From the NCBI GenBank assembly GCA_905221605.1, contig CAJNDS010000546.1, positions 622,824 through 686,823 on the forward strand: a DNA stretch of 64,000 nt, written 5' to 3'. Position numbers and translations under genes: made by a program. Below are positions 57,230 through 64,000 of the stretch, one piece after another; the first letter of the stretch is position 1; each line of letters begins with the position of its first letter. Below the pieces are notes generated by a model, which ran no database searches, was not told where the DNA came from, and was given only the letters and a program-made list of their open reading frames with translations. Source of the DNA: Symbiodinium natans (lineage: Eukaryota > Sar > Dinophyceae > Suessiales > Symbiodiniaceae).

Positions 57230-57448
57230 GTGCCACAGGGCTTAGGGCACTTTTTACACACAGAAGTAGCGTTTTCAATTCTACGTACCAAGCTAGTACG
57301 CACAACAATTCGGAGAGTGAAATATAAACAGGATGTTCTGTCTTTACACGGTTGTGTTCATAGCCGTCAACTGTTATATATTCTGGTTCGTGATGTTGGA
57401 CTTCAGTGCAAAATTGGGCCTTCTTGGTTCAAGGCTGAGGCTTGCTAG
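57230..57448 (+). CDS. Weak open frame, product unknown
   Basis: A 72-codon frame (PQGLGHFLHTEVAFSILRTK, then LVRTTIRRVKYKQDVLSLHG) ends KAEAC TAG. It is basic and has no splice support or motif. Confidence 0.25.
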   Translation: MPQGLGHFLHTEVAFSILRTKLVRTTIRRVKYKQDVLSLHGCVHSRQLLYILVRDVGLQCKIGPSWFKAEAC

Positions 57449-57616
57449 GCGTTAAAGAAGGTTCCAACCCAACTTCATGTCGCCTGCCAGGATGTCCAAC
57501 GAAAAGATCTTAGTAGCTGAATGAGTTCCCCCTTTACACTTTTTGGGATCTTGCAGTCCCCTATAGAGCTGAAACTCAGCAACCCCCCATAGAGCTGAAA
57601 CTCAGCAACTAAGAGA

Positions 57617-57745
57617 GAACACTTCACTTTGTGGTACTTTACCGTAACTTTAGATCCTTACCTTTTTTGGGTTTATTGGGTTTCTTAGTAAGGCTGCTAA
57701 AAGTTTAACTTATAGCTACCCTCCTGAGTGCAGCCAAGTTCAGCC
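57617..57745. repeat. Dispersed repeat H, copy 2
   Basis: CCGTAACTTTAGATCCTTAC, TTGGGTTTATTGGGTTTCTT and GAGTGCAGCCAAGTTCAG match 26371-26500. Confidence 0.7.
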
Positions 57746-57849
57746 GCAGGTCTTCGACCCAAGTGGCCTGCACCAATCGGGTCCAACTATGCGTCCTAGC
57801 AACATCAAACACGCCCAAACACCCTTTTCTGCTGATGTAAGGCTTAAGC

Positions 57850-57916
57850 CCTAAACCCCAAACCCCAAACCCCAAACCCTAAACCCTAAACTCTAAACCC
57901 TAAACCCTAAACCCTA
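57850..57916 (-). repeat. CCCCAAA/CCCTAAA array
   Basis: This C-rich array lies upstream of exon 57943. Confidence 0.95.
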
Positions 57917-57942
57917 CGAGGTTGTTGGGATCCATAACGCAG

Positions 57943-58086
57943 AATGCTCAGCCAGTTCCCTGCAAGTGTTTTGTGTGCCTCAGCGCACCTCCAAATCCAG
58001 TGACCCCGGTCCTGGCAGGCGGCTGGGACTTGCGCACAAGCTGCTTCACTGCATCAAAGCTTCCCAAGCCTCGTGGGAGGGTGTAG
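57943..58086 (+). CDS. Candidate terminal exon of 47 codons, product unknown
   Basis: After GGATCCATAACGCAG the frame reads NAQPVPCKCFVCLSAPPNPV, then TPVLAGGWDLRTSCFTASKL and PKPRGRV, to TAG. It contains a CKCFVC cysteine cluster. An alternative frame (57966-58148) is also open. Confidence 0.4.
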   Translation, partial: NAQPVPCKCFVCLSAPPNPVTPVLAGGWDLRTSCFTASKLPKPRGRV

Positions 58087-58338
58087 GAGAAGGTAAACAC
58101 TCAGCGCATGTTCTTCTGGAACCAAGTGCCTTGTGCTACTTACTATAGGGTACCAAATATGACTCTTCAAGGAGGACCTACTTTCCAAATCCACCCTGGG
58201 CTCTGAGCTTTGGCGTCTGAAGGAGATTGGCGGGATTGCGGGGTTACGGGCTTCAAGGATTCGAGTCCGGTTTAGGGGTTTAGGCTAGACCCTAGACCCC
58301 AGACCCTACACCCTAAACCCTGAACCCTAACAACTAAG

Positions 58339-58610
58339 CAAGCAATACAGAGAGCTGCCAAGGCTCACTTTCGACACCGTGTCTTACAACACCGCGCCGG
58401 AGGCAAAAGGTTTCTGATTTCTATGGGGGGGGGGGGGGGGGGTTAGGGTTTAGGGTTCAGGGTTCAGGGTTCAGGGTTCAGGGTTCAGGGTTCAGGGTTC
58501 AGGGTTTAGGGTTTAGGGTTAATTTTAGTGGAAGGGTTTTCCCTTGTTTGACTTTCTTGCAGAAGCCTGAAGGTGGTTTTTTGATCCCACCAACAAACCC
58601 TGAAACCTAA
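58339..58610 (+). CDS. Exon chain 12: two exons around a compact array-bearing intron
   Basis: Exon 58339-58409 after CCTAACAACTAAG ends AAAG|GTTTCT. Exon 58563-58610 after TTGTTTGACTTTCTTGCAG reads KPEGGFLIPPTNPET and TAA. The frame that keeps phase in the first exon is SNTESCQGSLSTPCLTTPRR. The other two frames are also open (for example QYRELPRLTFDTVSYNTAPE), so the upstream frame is uncertain. The 153-bp intron (58410-58562) is GT-AG and contains a G18 tract and a TTCAGGG array. Confidence 0.42.
58425..58525 (+). repeat. G18 tract plus (TTCAGGG)n array
   Basis: Homogenised TTCAGGG heptamers follow the G run inside the short intron. Confidence 0.97.
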
Positions 58611-58851
58611 GGCCTTTGCCCAAGAAACCCGATAAACCCTAAAACCCTCACCCCTAAAACCTAGAACCTTAAAACCCTGAAGCCTACAACCCTAACCCTA
58701 GAGGCCAGTTTGGCCCTCTGAGGAAGGTAATAATGGGGGGCACCAAGCTCTTGTGATAACCTTTTGCTGCAAGGTGCCCTCGAGCCCCCACCCAGGCCCT
58801 GACCCTAACCCAGTAGGGTTTGGTTAGGGTTTAGGGTTGAGGGTTTAGGGT

Positions 58852-58883
<32 letters not shown>

Positions 58884-59090
58884 GGTGGTAGATCCCGAGC
58901 CCTGAGTCTCGCGTTTCGGGCTGAGCGTTCTAAAGCCACCCCCCTCCACCTCCTCCCGCGGTTTTCAAAAAACCCCAGGCTTAGGGCTCAGAGGGCCTTC
59001 AGGGCTTATGGTTTAGGGATATGAGAGCTCTAGGGTGTAGCACTATGGGCGTCTGTTGACATCACCCCTGAGGCCTCGTCCCCAAGGGAT
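58611..59090. other. Degenerate heptamers; (TTGAGGG)n at 58826-58886
   Basis: No exon is supported. The TTGAGGG block has about seven units. Confidence 0.6.
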
Positions 59091-59092
59091 TA

Positions 59093-59134
59093 GGGTTTAG
59101 GGTTTAGGGTTTAGGGTTTAGGGTTTAGGGTTAA
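59093..59134 (+). repeat. TTTAGGG array
   Basis: Six heptamers. Confidence 0.97.
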
Positions 59135-59195
59135 ACCCTGAAAGCCCTTACCTCTAAACCTCTCAGACTGTTAAACCCCTCAGTCCCCTGAACCC

Positions 59196-59305
59196 CTAGG
59201 ATGCCCAGTAGTACCCTTATTCCCTTGTTTGGGGGCTTAGGTTCCCTTATAAACCCCTTTAGGCAAGAAAGGGCACCCTTGTTAATCCTAGGTTCCTGGG
59301 CAACC
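59196..59305. mobile_element. MITE-like element C, diverged complete copy
   Basis: CTAGGATGCCCAGTAGTACC at the left, AAGAAAGGGCACCCTTGTTA in the core, and CCTAGGTTCCTGGGCAACC at the right. Confidence 0.65.
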
Positions 59306-59311
59306 TTGACA

Positions 59312-59368
59312 CCCTAAACCCTAAACCCTAAACCCTAAACCCTAAAACCTAAACCCTAAGCCCTAAAC
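59312..59368 (-). repeat. CCCTAAA array
   Basis: This C-rich array ends 20 bases before the acceptor of 59390. Confidence 0.96.
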
Positions 59369-59389
59369 CGGTGTTCACACCTCCGCCAG

Positions 59390-59440
59390 ACGGACGATGT
59401 CTTCTCCATCCCCAAAGGCGGCATGGCTTTTTGTTCTAGG
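59390..59440 (+). CDS. Candidate exon, product unknown
   Basis: After TCACACCTCCGCCAG the frame reads TDDVFSIPKGGMAFCSR and ends AGG|GTTTAGG (17 codons, phase 0). Confidence 0.37.
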
Positions 59441-59825
59441 GTTTAGGGTTTAGGATTTAGGGTTTCGGGTTTAGGGCTTACGGTTAAAACTCACCAGAAT
59501 CTCTGAATTTGAGAGGATTTAGGCCCTGAGCCCCATGGAGTTTTTTTGAAAGTCGGGGTGTAGGGTTCAGAGTCTTAAGGTTTAGGGTTCATGGGTTTAT
59601 GGGTTTATTGGTTCATGGGCACCTGGGGCTTGGGTTCAGGAGGTTTAGGGGGTTCAGGGGGGGTAGGAGGTTTAGCGGGTGTAGGGTTTTGGGGGTGAGT
59701 TAGCTATGACCAGGACCCATTCAGGTAGGGTTGATGAGGCTGTGGGCCTCAAACCCTAGCATCGAAAATCTTGGAGCCGTAAGCCCTACCCTACAAGACC
59801 TGCGCGGGGGGGGTAGGGGTTTAAG
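59441..59825. other. Degenerate G-rich heptamer field
   Basis: No gene is supported. Confidence 0.55.
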
Positions 59826-59827
59826 GG

Positions 59828-59896
59828 TAACCCTAAACCCTAAACCCTAAACCCTAAACCCTAAACCCTAAACCCTAAACCCTAAACCCTAAACCC
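59828..59896 (-). repeat. CCCTAAA array
   Basis: Ten heptamers end beside the next exon candidate. Confidence 0.98.
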
Positions 59897-59901
59897 TTGA
59901 G

Positions 59902-60000
59902 AAGGTTTCGTGCTTGGGACCAAAGTGCTTCCAAGGCATCGATTGCAGCAAGCCGTGCCCAAACAAAGAAGGCAGCTTGGCGTCATCGGCTCCCAACTAG
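59902..60000 (+). CDS. Candidate terminal exon, cysteine-rich
   Basis: The frame reads KVSCLGPKCFQGIDCSKPCP, then NKEGSLASSAPN and TAG. Four cysteines in 17 residues suggest a small disulfide or metal-binding segment. The acceptor (CCCTTGAG) is weak. Confidence 0.33.
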   Translation, partial: KVSCLGPKCFQGIDCSKPCPNKEGSLASSAPN

Positions 60001-60107
60001 AGGGCTTAGGGCTTAGGGTCTACGTCCAGCCATAGACCCGAAGTCCAAGCTTCTGAAGGCTTAAAAGGGCTTCTTGAGGGTTCCAAAAAGGGATATTGGG
60101 TGCCCTA

Positions 60108-60203
60108 AACCCTAGACCCCTAAACCCTAAACCCCTAAACCCCTAAACCCTAAACCCTAAACCCTAAACTCTAAACCCTAAACCCTAAACCCTAAACCCT
60201 AGA
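60108..60203 (-). repeat. CCCCTAAA/CCCTAAA array
   Basis: Mixed units 18 bases before an acceptor. Confidence 0.96.
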
Positions 60204-60221
60204 ACCTAGCAGCTTCCGCAG

Positions 60222-60296
60222 TGGTTGGTGGGATGTTCGAGGTCGGGCTGGAAGCGCCTGCAGAAAGGTTATAGCCAGCCTGAAGAGATCTCATGA
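60222..60296 (+). CDS. Candidate terminal exon, product unknown
   Basis: After CCTAGCAGCTTCCGCAG the frame reads WLVGCSRSGWKRLQKGYSQP, then EEIS and TGA. Confidence 0.4.
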   Translation, partial: WLVGCSRSGWKRLQKGYSQPEEIS

Positions 60297-60655
60297 CCAG
60301 AGGCTCCCATGCCCCCTGAAATGGCTCAGTATAAACAACCAACTAGACAAATATGAGAACAACAGTGGTATTGTTTGCGGAAAGAAGTAATCAGGGTAAA
60401 GTACTTCAAGTACTTCTGCTGTGTATAGCATCCTTAGTATAAATCGACAATACTTGCAAAATCTTACCATTAAAGGGACCCATATGCCATATGTCAACAA
60501 GTTTGAGACCCTAAAACCTAAACCCTATACCCTTCAAATTAAGTTGACGTTGGCACCTCTTGGCTTCTCCAGAGTACCCATGAGTGCTTTGTCTTCCCCT
60601 TCTTTTGGCCCTAGGTTTCCTGTGAGGGTTGTGGTGCAGGGTGTCAGGGTTTACA
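60297..60655. other. Unique stretch, no gene
   Basis: Overlapping ORFs on both strands (60291-60500 minus, 60421-60738 plus) have no recognisable features. Confidence 0.4.
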
Positions 60656-60945
60656 TAGCATTTATGTATGTTTATATACACATACGCATATGCACATATC
60701 ATATATATATACACATATATGTAAGTTTTTGTTCTTAGGGTGATTAAAAGGGCTCATAGTATGGGCTCTTAGTTGGGGGGGGGAGCCTGTATATATCCAT
60801 GATATGCCCTAGAATGGCAGAGAGAGAGAGAGGTAGAGATACATCTTAAATGTAAATAAAAAATTAAATATATATATATATGCATACATATACATACATA
60901 CACGCACATGTATATCTATATATATATACATATATATATATATAA
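60655..60945. repeat. AT microsatellites (TATACA)n, (TATA)n, (AG)n
   Basis: Low-complexity TATA/CATA runs at 60660-60725 and 60865-60945, with an AGAGAG run at 60819-60833. Confidence 0.95.
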
Positions 60946-61099
60946 GGCCTCCCACAAGCCGAACCCTCTGATGCCACAAAGGTTGGTGCAAAGGCGGGTG
61001 AGAGCAGGCTCGGCTCCAGAAACTTGAAGGACCCAGACAGTACAAGCAGAAGTAGTAGAAGTAGAAGAACCTGTACCTAGGGTTTAGGTAGGCTCATAG

Positions 61100-61250
61100 G
61101 CAGTTGCAAGTAGTTACGTACGGTGTTGGGTTTAATGTTTAGAGTCTAGGGAGTCTAGGGTTCAGAGTGTAGGGTTGTAAGTACCTACGAAAGGATTCGC
61201 GCCACTTAAGACTTCCCAGATCGAACTCCAGATGAACCTCCAAGTAGCTC
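61100..61250. mobile_element. Element A fragment, right end 61230-61247
   Basis: CAGATGAACCTCCAAGTAGC is the right terminus. The left end is not recognisable. Confidence 0.45.
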
Positions 61251-61534
61251 TTGGATGTGAACTTGCCCGAAACCCTCTAAACTCTAAACCCTAAAACCTG
61301 TTTCTTTAAGGGAAAGGGCTGCTAACCCTTTACCGTGAGCCCTGAACCGTCAACCCTAAGCCCGAAGCCCACTGAATAGCGCTCCCAATACAATCTGGCT
61401 CCCCCCCCCCAAGCCTTCGACCCTGCACCCGTGAATCCAGCGTCCAAACAGAAACTAAACCCTAAACCTTAACCCCTAAACCCTACGGACTCTGAGCCAA
61501 AGCCCATCTTAGAAAGATCGGCTCCGCGGATCAG

Positions 61535-61592
61535 TTCCGCGACGGTTCAGACAACAGCCCACTGCGAGCTGCGAGGTTCCTAAGCGCCGTAC
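61535..61592 (+). CDS. Candidate exon, product unknown
   Basis: After GGCTCCGCGGATCAG the frame reads FRDGSDNSPLRAARFLSAV and ends C|GTTTGGGG. A second frame is open to a stop. Confidence 0.3.
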
Positions 61593-61684
61593 GTTTGGGG
61601 TGTAGAGGCCTTATGGGCTTAAACCGGGTATATGTGTTTAGGGGTTAGGGTTTAGGGTGTAGGGTGTAGGTTTTAGGGGTACGA

Positions 61685-61808
61685 TGCTTGGAGGATCGGG
61701 GCACCTAGTTACTCGGGTAACAAGTGCCATAATTTGGGGTTATAAGAGCTTAAGTGTATAGTTACCCTACTTAGAGCCCCACTTACTAAGCCCCTGATCC
61801 TGTAAGTA
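61685..61808. mobile_element. MITE-like element B, complete copy
   Basis: The ends are TGCTTGGAGGATCGGGGCAC and GCCCCTGATCCTGTAAGTA. The core is AAGTGCCATAATTTGGGG. Confidence 0.76.
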
Positions 61809-61963
61809 CGAGAGACCTTATGGGCTTCATAGCATTCATAGGGTTGTGTAGGGCTTAGAAGGGTTGCGAGGTGTTCTTGAGTCTATTGGGTTTTTAGGGC
61901 GTCGGGGTGGGTCAAACATTGAGCCCTAGAACATCATCCCCCTGGATTCCTGTCAAACAGTCC

Positions 61964-62084
61964 TGCTTGGAGGTTAGTAAGTAGGGATATATGTACCTGG
62001 GGAGATGAGAAGTATTGGGTTAGAAGTAATATAGATAGAAGTTACCTTACTTACACCCCAACTTCCTGAGTCCCCTGATTCCCT
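61964..62084. mobile_element. Element B/A-related copy
   Basis: TGCTTGGAGGTTAGTAAGTA at the left and CTGAGTCCCCTGATTCCCTG at the right. The core is GTATTGGGTTAGAAGT. Confidence 0.55.
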
Positions 62085-62100
62085 GAACCCTAAACCCTAT

Positions 62101-62190
62101 GAAAACAAGTCCTACCAGGAACCCGCATGTTTCCGCAACTGCAGCATGTTTCCGCTGCGGCTGTTTTTATCGACGGTTGAGCAGGCATGA
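62101..62190 (+). CDS. Candidate coding island, product unknown
   Basis: The frame reads ENKSYQEPACFRNCSMFPLR, then LFLSTVEQA and TGA. A different frame after CCGCAACTGCAG (62145) gives a 12-codon terminal exon instead. Confidence 0.28.
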   Translation, partial: ENKSYQEPACFRNCSMFPLRLFLSTVEQA

Positions 62191-62217
62191 CCTCCAGCTA
62201 CATAAGGACATCGTTTA

Positions 62218-62310
62218 AGGGTTCAGGGTTTAGGGTTTAGGGCTGAGGGCTTCGAGTTTAGGGTTCAGGGTTTAGGGTTTAGGGTCTAAGGGTTTAAGGG
62301 TTTAGGGTAG
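62218..62310 (+). repeat. TTTAGGG array
   Basis: Slightly degenerate G-rich heptamers. Confidence 0.95.
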
Positions 62311-62313
62311 CGT

Positions 62314-62511
62314 TTGTTGCCAGTCAGGGCTGCTTCTTGGCTTGGCCTACGTTCAAGCCTGTTCAACACCTCAGACGATCCATTTCCGGGACTCCGTTTG
62401 AATTGTGCTACTCATCTTGTGTACACAGTGTGCACAGTGTGCGCAAGGCGGGGAGCCCTCTCGAAGCCCATTTACGAAAAATGCGCGGAGCGTCTGACGT
62501 CAGGAGTTTGA
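62314..62511 (+). CDS. Candidate coding island, product unknown
   Basis: A 65-codon frame follows the array: LPVRAASWLGLRSSLFNTSD, then DPFPGLRLNCATHLVYTVCT, ending CAERLTSGV TGA. A second + frame is also open over the whole island, so the assignment is uncertain. Confidence 0.3.
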   Translation: MLPVRAASWLGLRSSLFNTSDDPFPGLRLNCATHLVYTVCTVCARRGALSKPIYEKCAERLTSGV

Positions 62512-62602
62512 ACCCTAAACCCTAAACGTTAAACCCTAAACCCTCAGCCAAAACGCTAAACCCTACACCCTAAACCCTAAACCCTAGCCGCCCTAACCCT
62601 TG

Positions 62603-62628
62603 CCCCCCCCCCCCCCCCCCCCCCCCCC
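62603..62628. repeat. Poly-C tract, 26 nt
   Basis: It follows degenerate CCCTAAA. Confidence 0.95.
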
Positions 62629-62839
62629 GTATTTCCAGCACCAGCCACCCGCAACTTCATAATACGTTTTTAGCGTTTAGGGTGTTTAGAGTGTTTTGGG
62701 TGTTTAGGGTGTTCAGGGTGTTCCGGGTGTTTAGGATTTAGGGTTGAGGGACAACGGTCAACGATTGAAGGCTTCTGGGCTAGACCTCAATCCCAAGTAA
62801 CAGCTCGAAACCCCCGAAGCCCCAAGCCCTAAACCCTAG

Positions 62840-62911
62840 ACCCAACAAAGACACTCTGCTTCTGGCGCTTGTTTGTCCGAAAAATATGAGTACTTTCCCA
62901 AGCAAAACTAG
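62840..62911 (+). CDS. Candidate terminal exon, product unknown
   Basis: After AAACCCTAG the frame reads TQQRHSASGACLSEKYEYFP, then KQN and TAG. CCCTAAA lies upstream and TTTGGGG downstream. Confidence 0.3.
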   Translation, partial: TQQRHSASGACLSEKYEYFPKQN

Positions 62912-63049
62912 ATTAGGGTTTGGGGTTTAGGGTTTAGGGTCTAACCCCAGGGCTTACGAGCCCTGAAGAGCTCAACCCGCACTCAACAAAAGCAAGCACC
63001 CGGACCCACAGAGGTCCGAATTCATCAAGCCCCAAACCAAAACTCTAAA

Positions 63050-63605
63050 CCCTAAATCCTCAAACCCTAAAACCCTAAAACCCTAAAACCCTAGAACCCT
63101 AGAACCCTAAAACCCTAAAACCCTAAAACCCTAAAGCCCTAATACCCTGAAGCCCTAAAGCCCTAAAACCCTAAAGCCCTAAAACCCTAAAGCCCTAAAA
63201 CCCTAAAACCCTAAAGCCCTAAAACCCTAAAGCCCTAAAACCCTAAAGCCCTAAAACCCTAAAGCCCTAAAACCCTAAAACCCCAAAACCCTAAAACCCT
63301 AAAACCCTAAAACCCTAAAACCCCAAAACCCTAAAACCCTAAAGCCCTAAAACCCTAAAACCCCAAAACCCTAAAACCCTAGAACCCTAAAACCCTAAAA
63401 CCCTAAAGCCCTAATACCCTAAAACCCTAAAACCCTAAAACCCTAAAGCCCTAAAACCCTAAAGCCCTAACACCCTAAACCCTAAAACCCTAAAACCCTA
63501 AAGCCCTAAAACCCTAAAACCCTAAAACCCTAAAACCCTAAAGCCCTAAAACCCTAAAACCCTAAACCCTAAACCCTAAACCCTAAAACCCTAAAACCCT
63601 AAAAG
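63050..63605 (-). repeat. Longest array: (CCCTAAAA)n interspersed with CCCTAAAG
   Basis: About 70 octamers, mostly CCCTAAAA with regular CCCTAAAG and a few CCCCAAAA, run for 555 bp. Higher-order mixing of the two octamers points to unequal exchange. Confidence 0.98.
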
Positions 63606-63618
63606 CCTTGGTGGCCCA

Positions 63619-63657
63619 GTGGTGCACTTTTCCCTTTCTTTGGTTCAAGGCTCCCTG
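63619..63657. repeat. Dispersed repeat J, copy 2
   Basis: TTTCCCTTTCTTTGGTTCAA is shared with 40429-40468. Confidence 0.65.
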
Positions 63658-63734
63658 AAAAAGATACCACCTCAAGAACAGTGGTGCTCTTATCAAAAAT
63701 ATGGTGACTGGGCCACGAAACCTGAAGCCCTCCG

Positions 63735-63818
63735 GTACCCTCCAAGTACCTCTTCATAAGGGCCTATGTGTACCTTACTGGGGACATTTAGGGCATTCAG
63801 AAGGGTACTTGGGGGGTC
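63735..63818. mobile_element. MITE-like element K, copy 2
   Basis: GGTACCCTCCAAGTACCTCT at the left and AGAAGGGTACTTGGGGGG at the right are inverted repeats. Confidence 0.65.
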
Positions 63819-63889
63819 TAGGCTGAACCCGAGAAGCCCACCAGAAGCGCCTAAAGTGTAACCTGAGTTGTGACAACAATCCCGTGCAG

Positions 63890-63952
63890 GTGATTGCTCC
63901 GTACGGCGTCACGCACCTCGTGCTGAACGCCAACGCTTGCCGGGTGCGATAG
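63890..63952 (+). CDS. Candidate terminal exon, product unknown
   Basis: After GACAACAATCCCGTGCAG the frame reads VIAPYGVTHLVLNANACRVR to TAG. A CCCTAAA array starts at 63976 and the window ends in it. Confidence 0.38.
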   Translation: MIAPYGVTHLVLNANACRVR

Positions 63953-64000
63953 CGTTGAGAGTCTTGTTAGGACTCCCTAAACCCTAAACCCTAAACCCCA

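Noticed and set aside
1-64000. Window as a true chromosome end
   Set aside because: Arrays are short, in both orientations and interrupted by unique DNA; none runs off an edge as a pure terminal tract.
1-64000. Coccidian (Eimeria-like) origin, because such genomes also hold AAACCCT repeats
   Set aside because: The cob peptide fits dinoflagellate/myzozoan sequences better than coccidian ones as I know them, and CAG repeat tracts are absent. Not excluded without a search.
1-64000. CRISPR array, rRNA or dinoflagellate spliced-leader sequence
   Set aside because: I found no spaced identical direct repeats of that type, no rRNA core motif and no spliced-leader match by eye.

Overview
This window reads as nuclear DNA of an alveolate, most likely a dinoflagellate or close relative (inference). 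There are two reasons. First, it is packed with short interstitial arrays of the plant/alveolate-type telomere heptamer TTTAGGG/CCCTAAA and its one-base variants, in both orientations, from end to end. Second, it carries an AT-rich, frameshifted copy of mitochondrial cytochrome b (about 30188-30545) whose peptides ([24 protein letters not shown]) are of the dinoflagellate/myzozoan type. There is no bacterial gene organisation, no rRNA gene, no convincing tRNA and no CRISPR. Nearly all short ORFs, especially those ending in ...NPKP or GLGFRV, are translations of the heptamer arrays.

The layout is repetitive. Islands of 40-150 bp lie between a CCCTAAA array on the left and a TTTAGGG array on the right. 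Very often such an island starts with a pyrimidine-rich ...YAG acceptor on the + strand, has an open frame, and ends with a GT (rarely GC) donor that is the first GT of the next TTTAGGG array. I read these as exons. The complementary segments (TTTAGGG ... CCCTAAA) would be introns, so introns would begin with the G-rich heptamer and end with its reverse complement. Several runs of neighbouring islands keep phase: 1025-1758, 7395-8565, 15985-16492, 19429-20263, 28701-30811, 31141-33167, 41639-43171, 50182-51198, 53970-54779, 54929-57082 and 58339-58610. Nearly all candidate exons are on the + strand. The products are mostly unrecognised; the exception is a reverse-transcriptase-like chain (53970-54779) with a DLRSAYRQ motif. 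These gene models are inferred from splice signals and open frames. They are not proven, and short frames can be open by chance.

The intron-like interiors hold several families of small palindromic, MITE-like elements (named A-F, K and one singleton here), dispersed repeats (H, I, J), homopolymer G/C tracts of up to 38 nt, microsatellites, and a 2.1-kb AT-rich element with inverted ends (44106-46183). Two places record that telomere-like arrays were inserted into older sequence: a MITE terminal repeat split by an array with a CATGG duplication (39230-39283), and an open frame split by 28 bp of array (4162-4189). Together these suggest a genome in which telomere-like DNA has been sown repeatedly into genes and become part of their introns.
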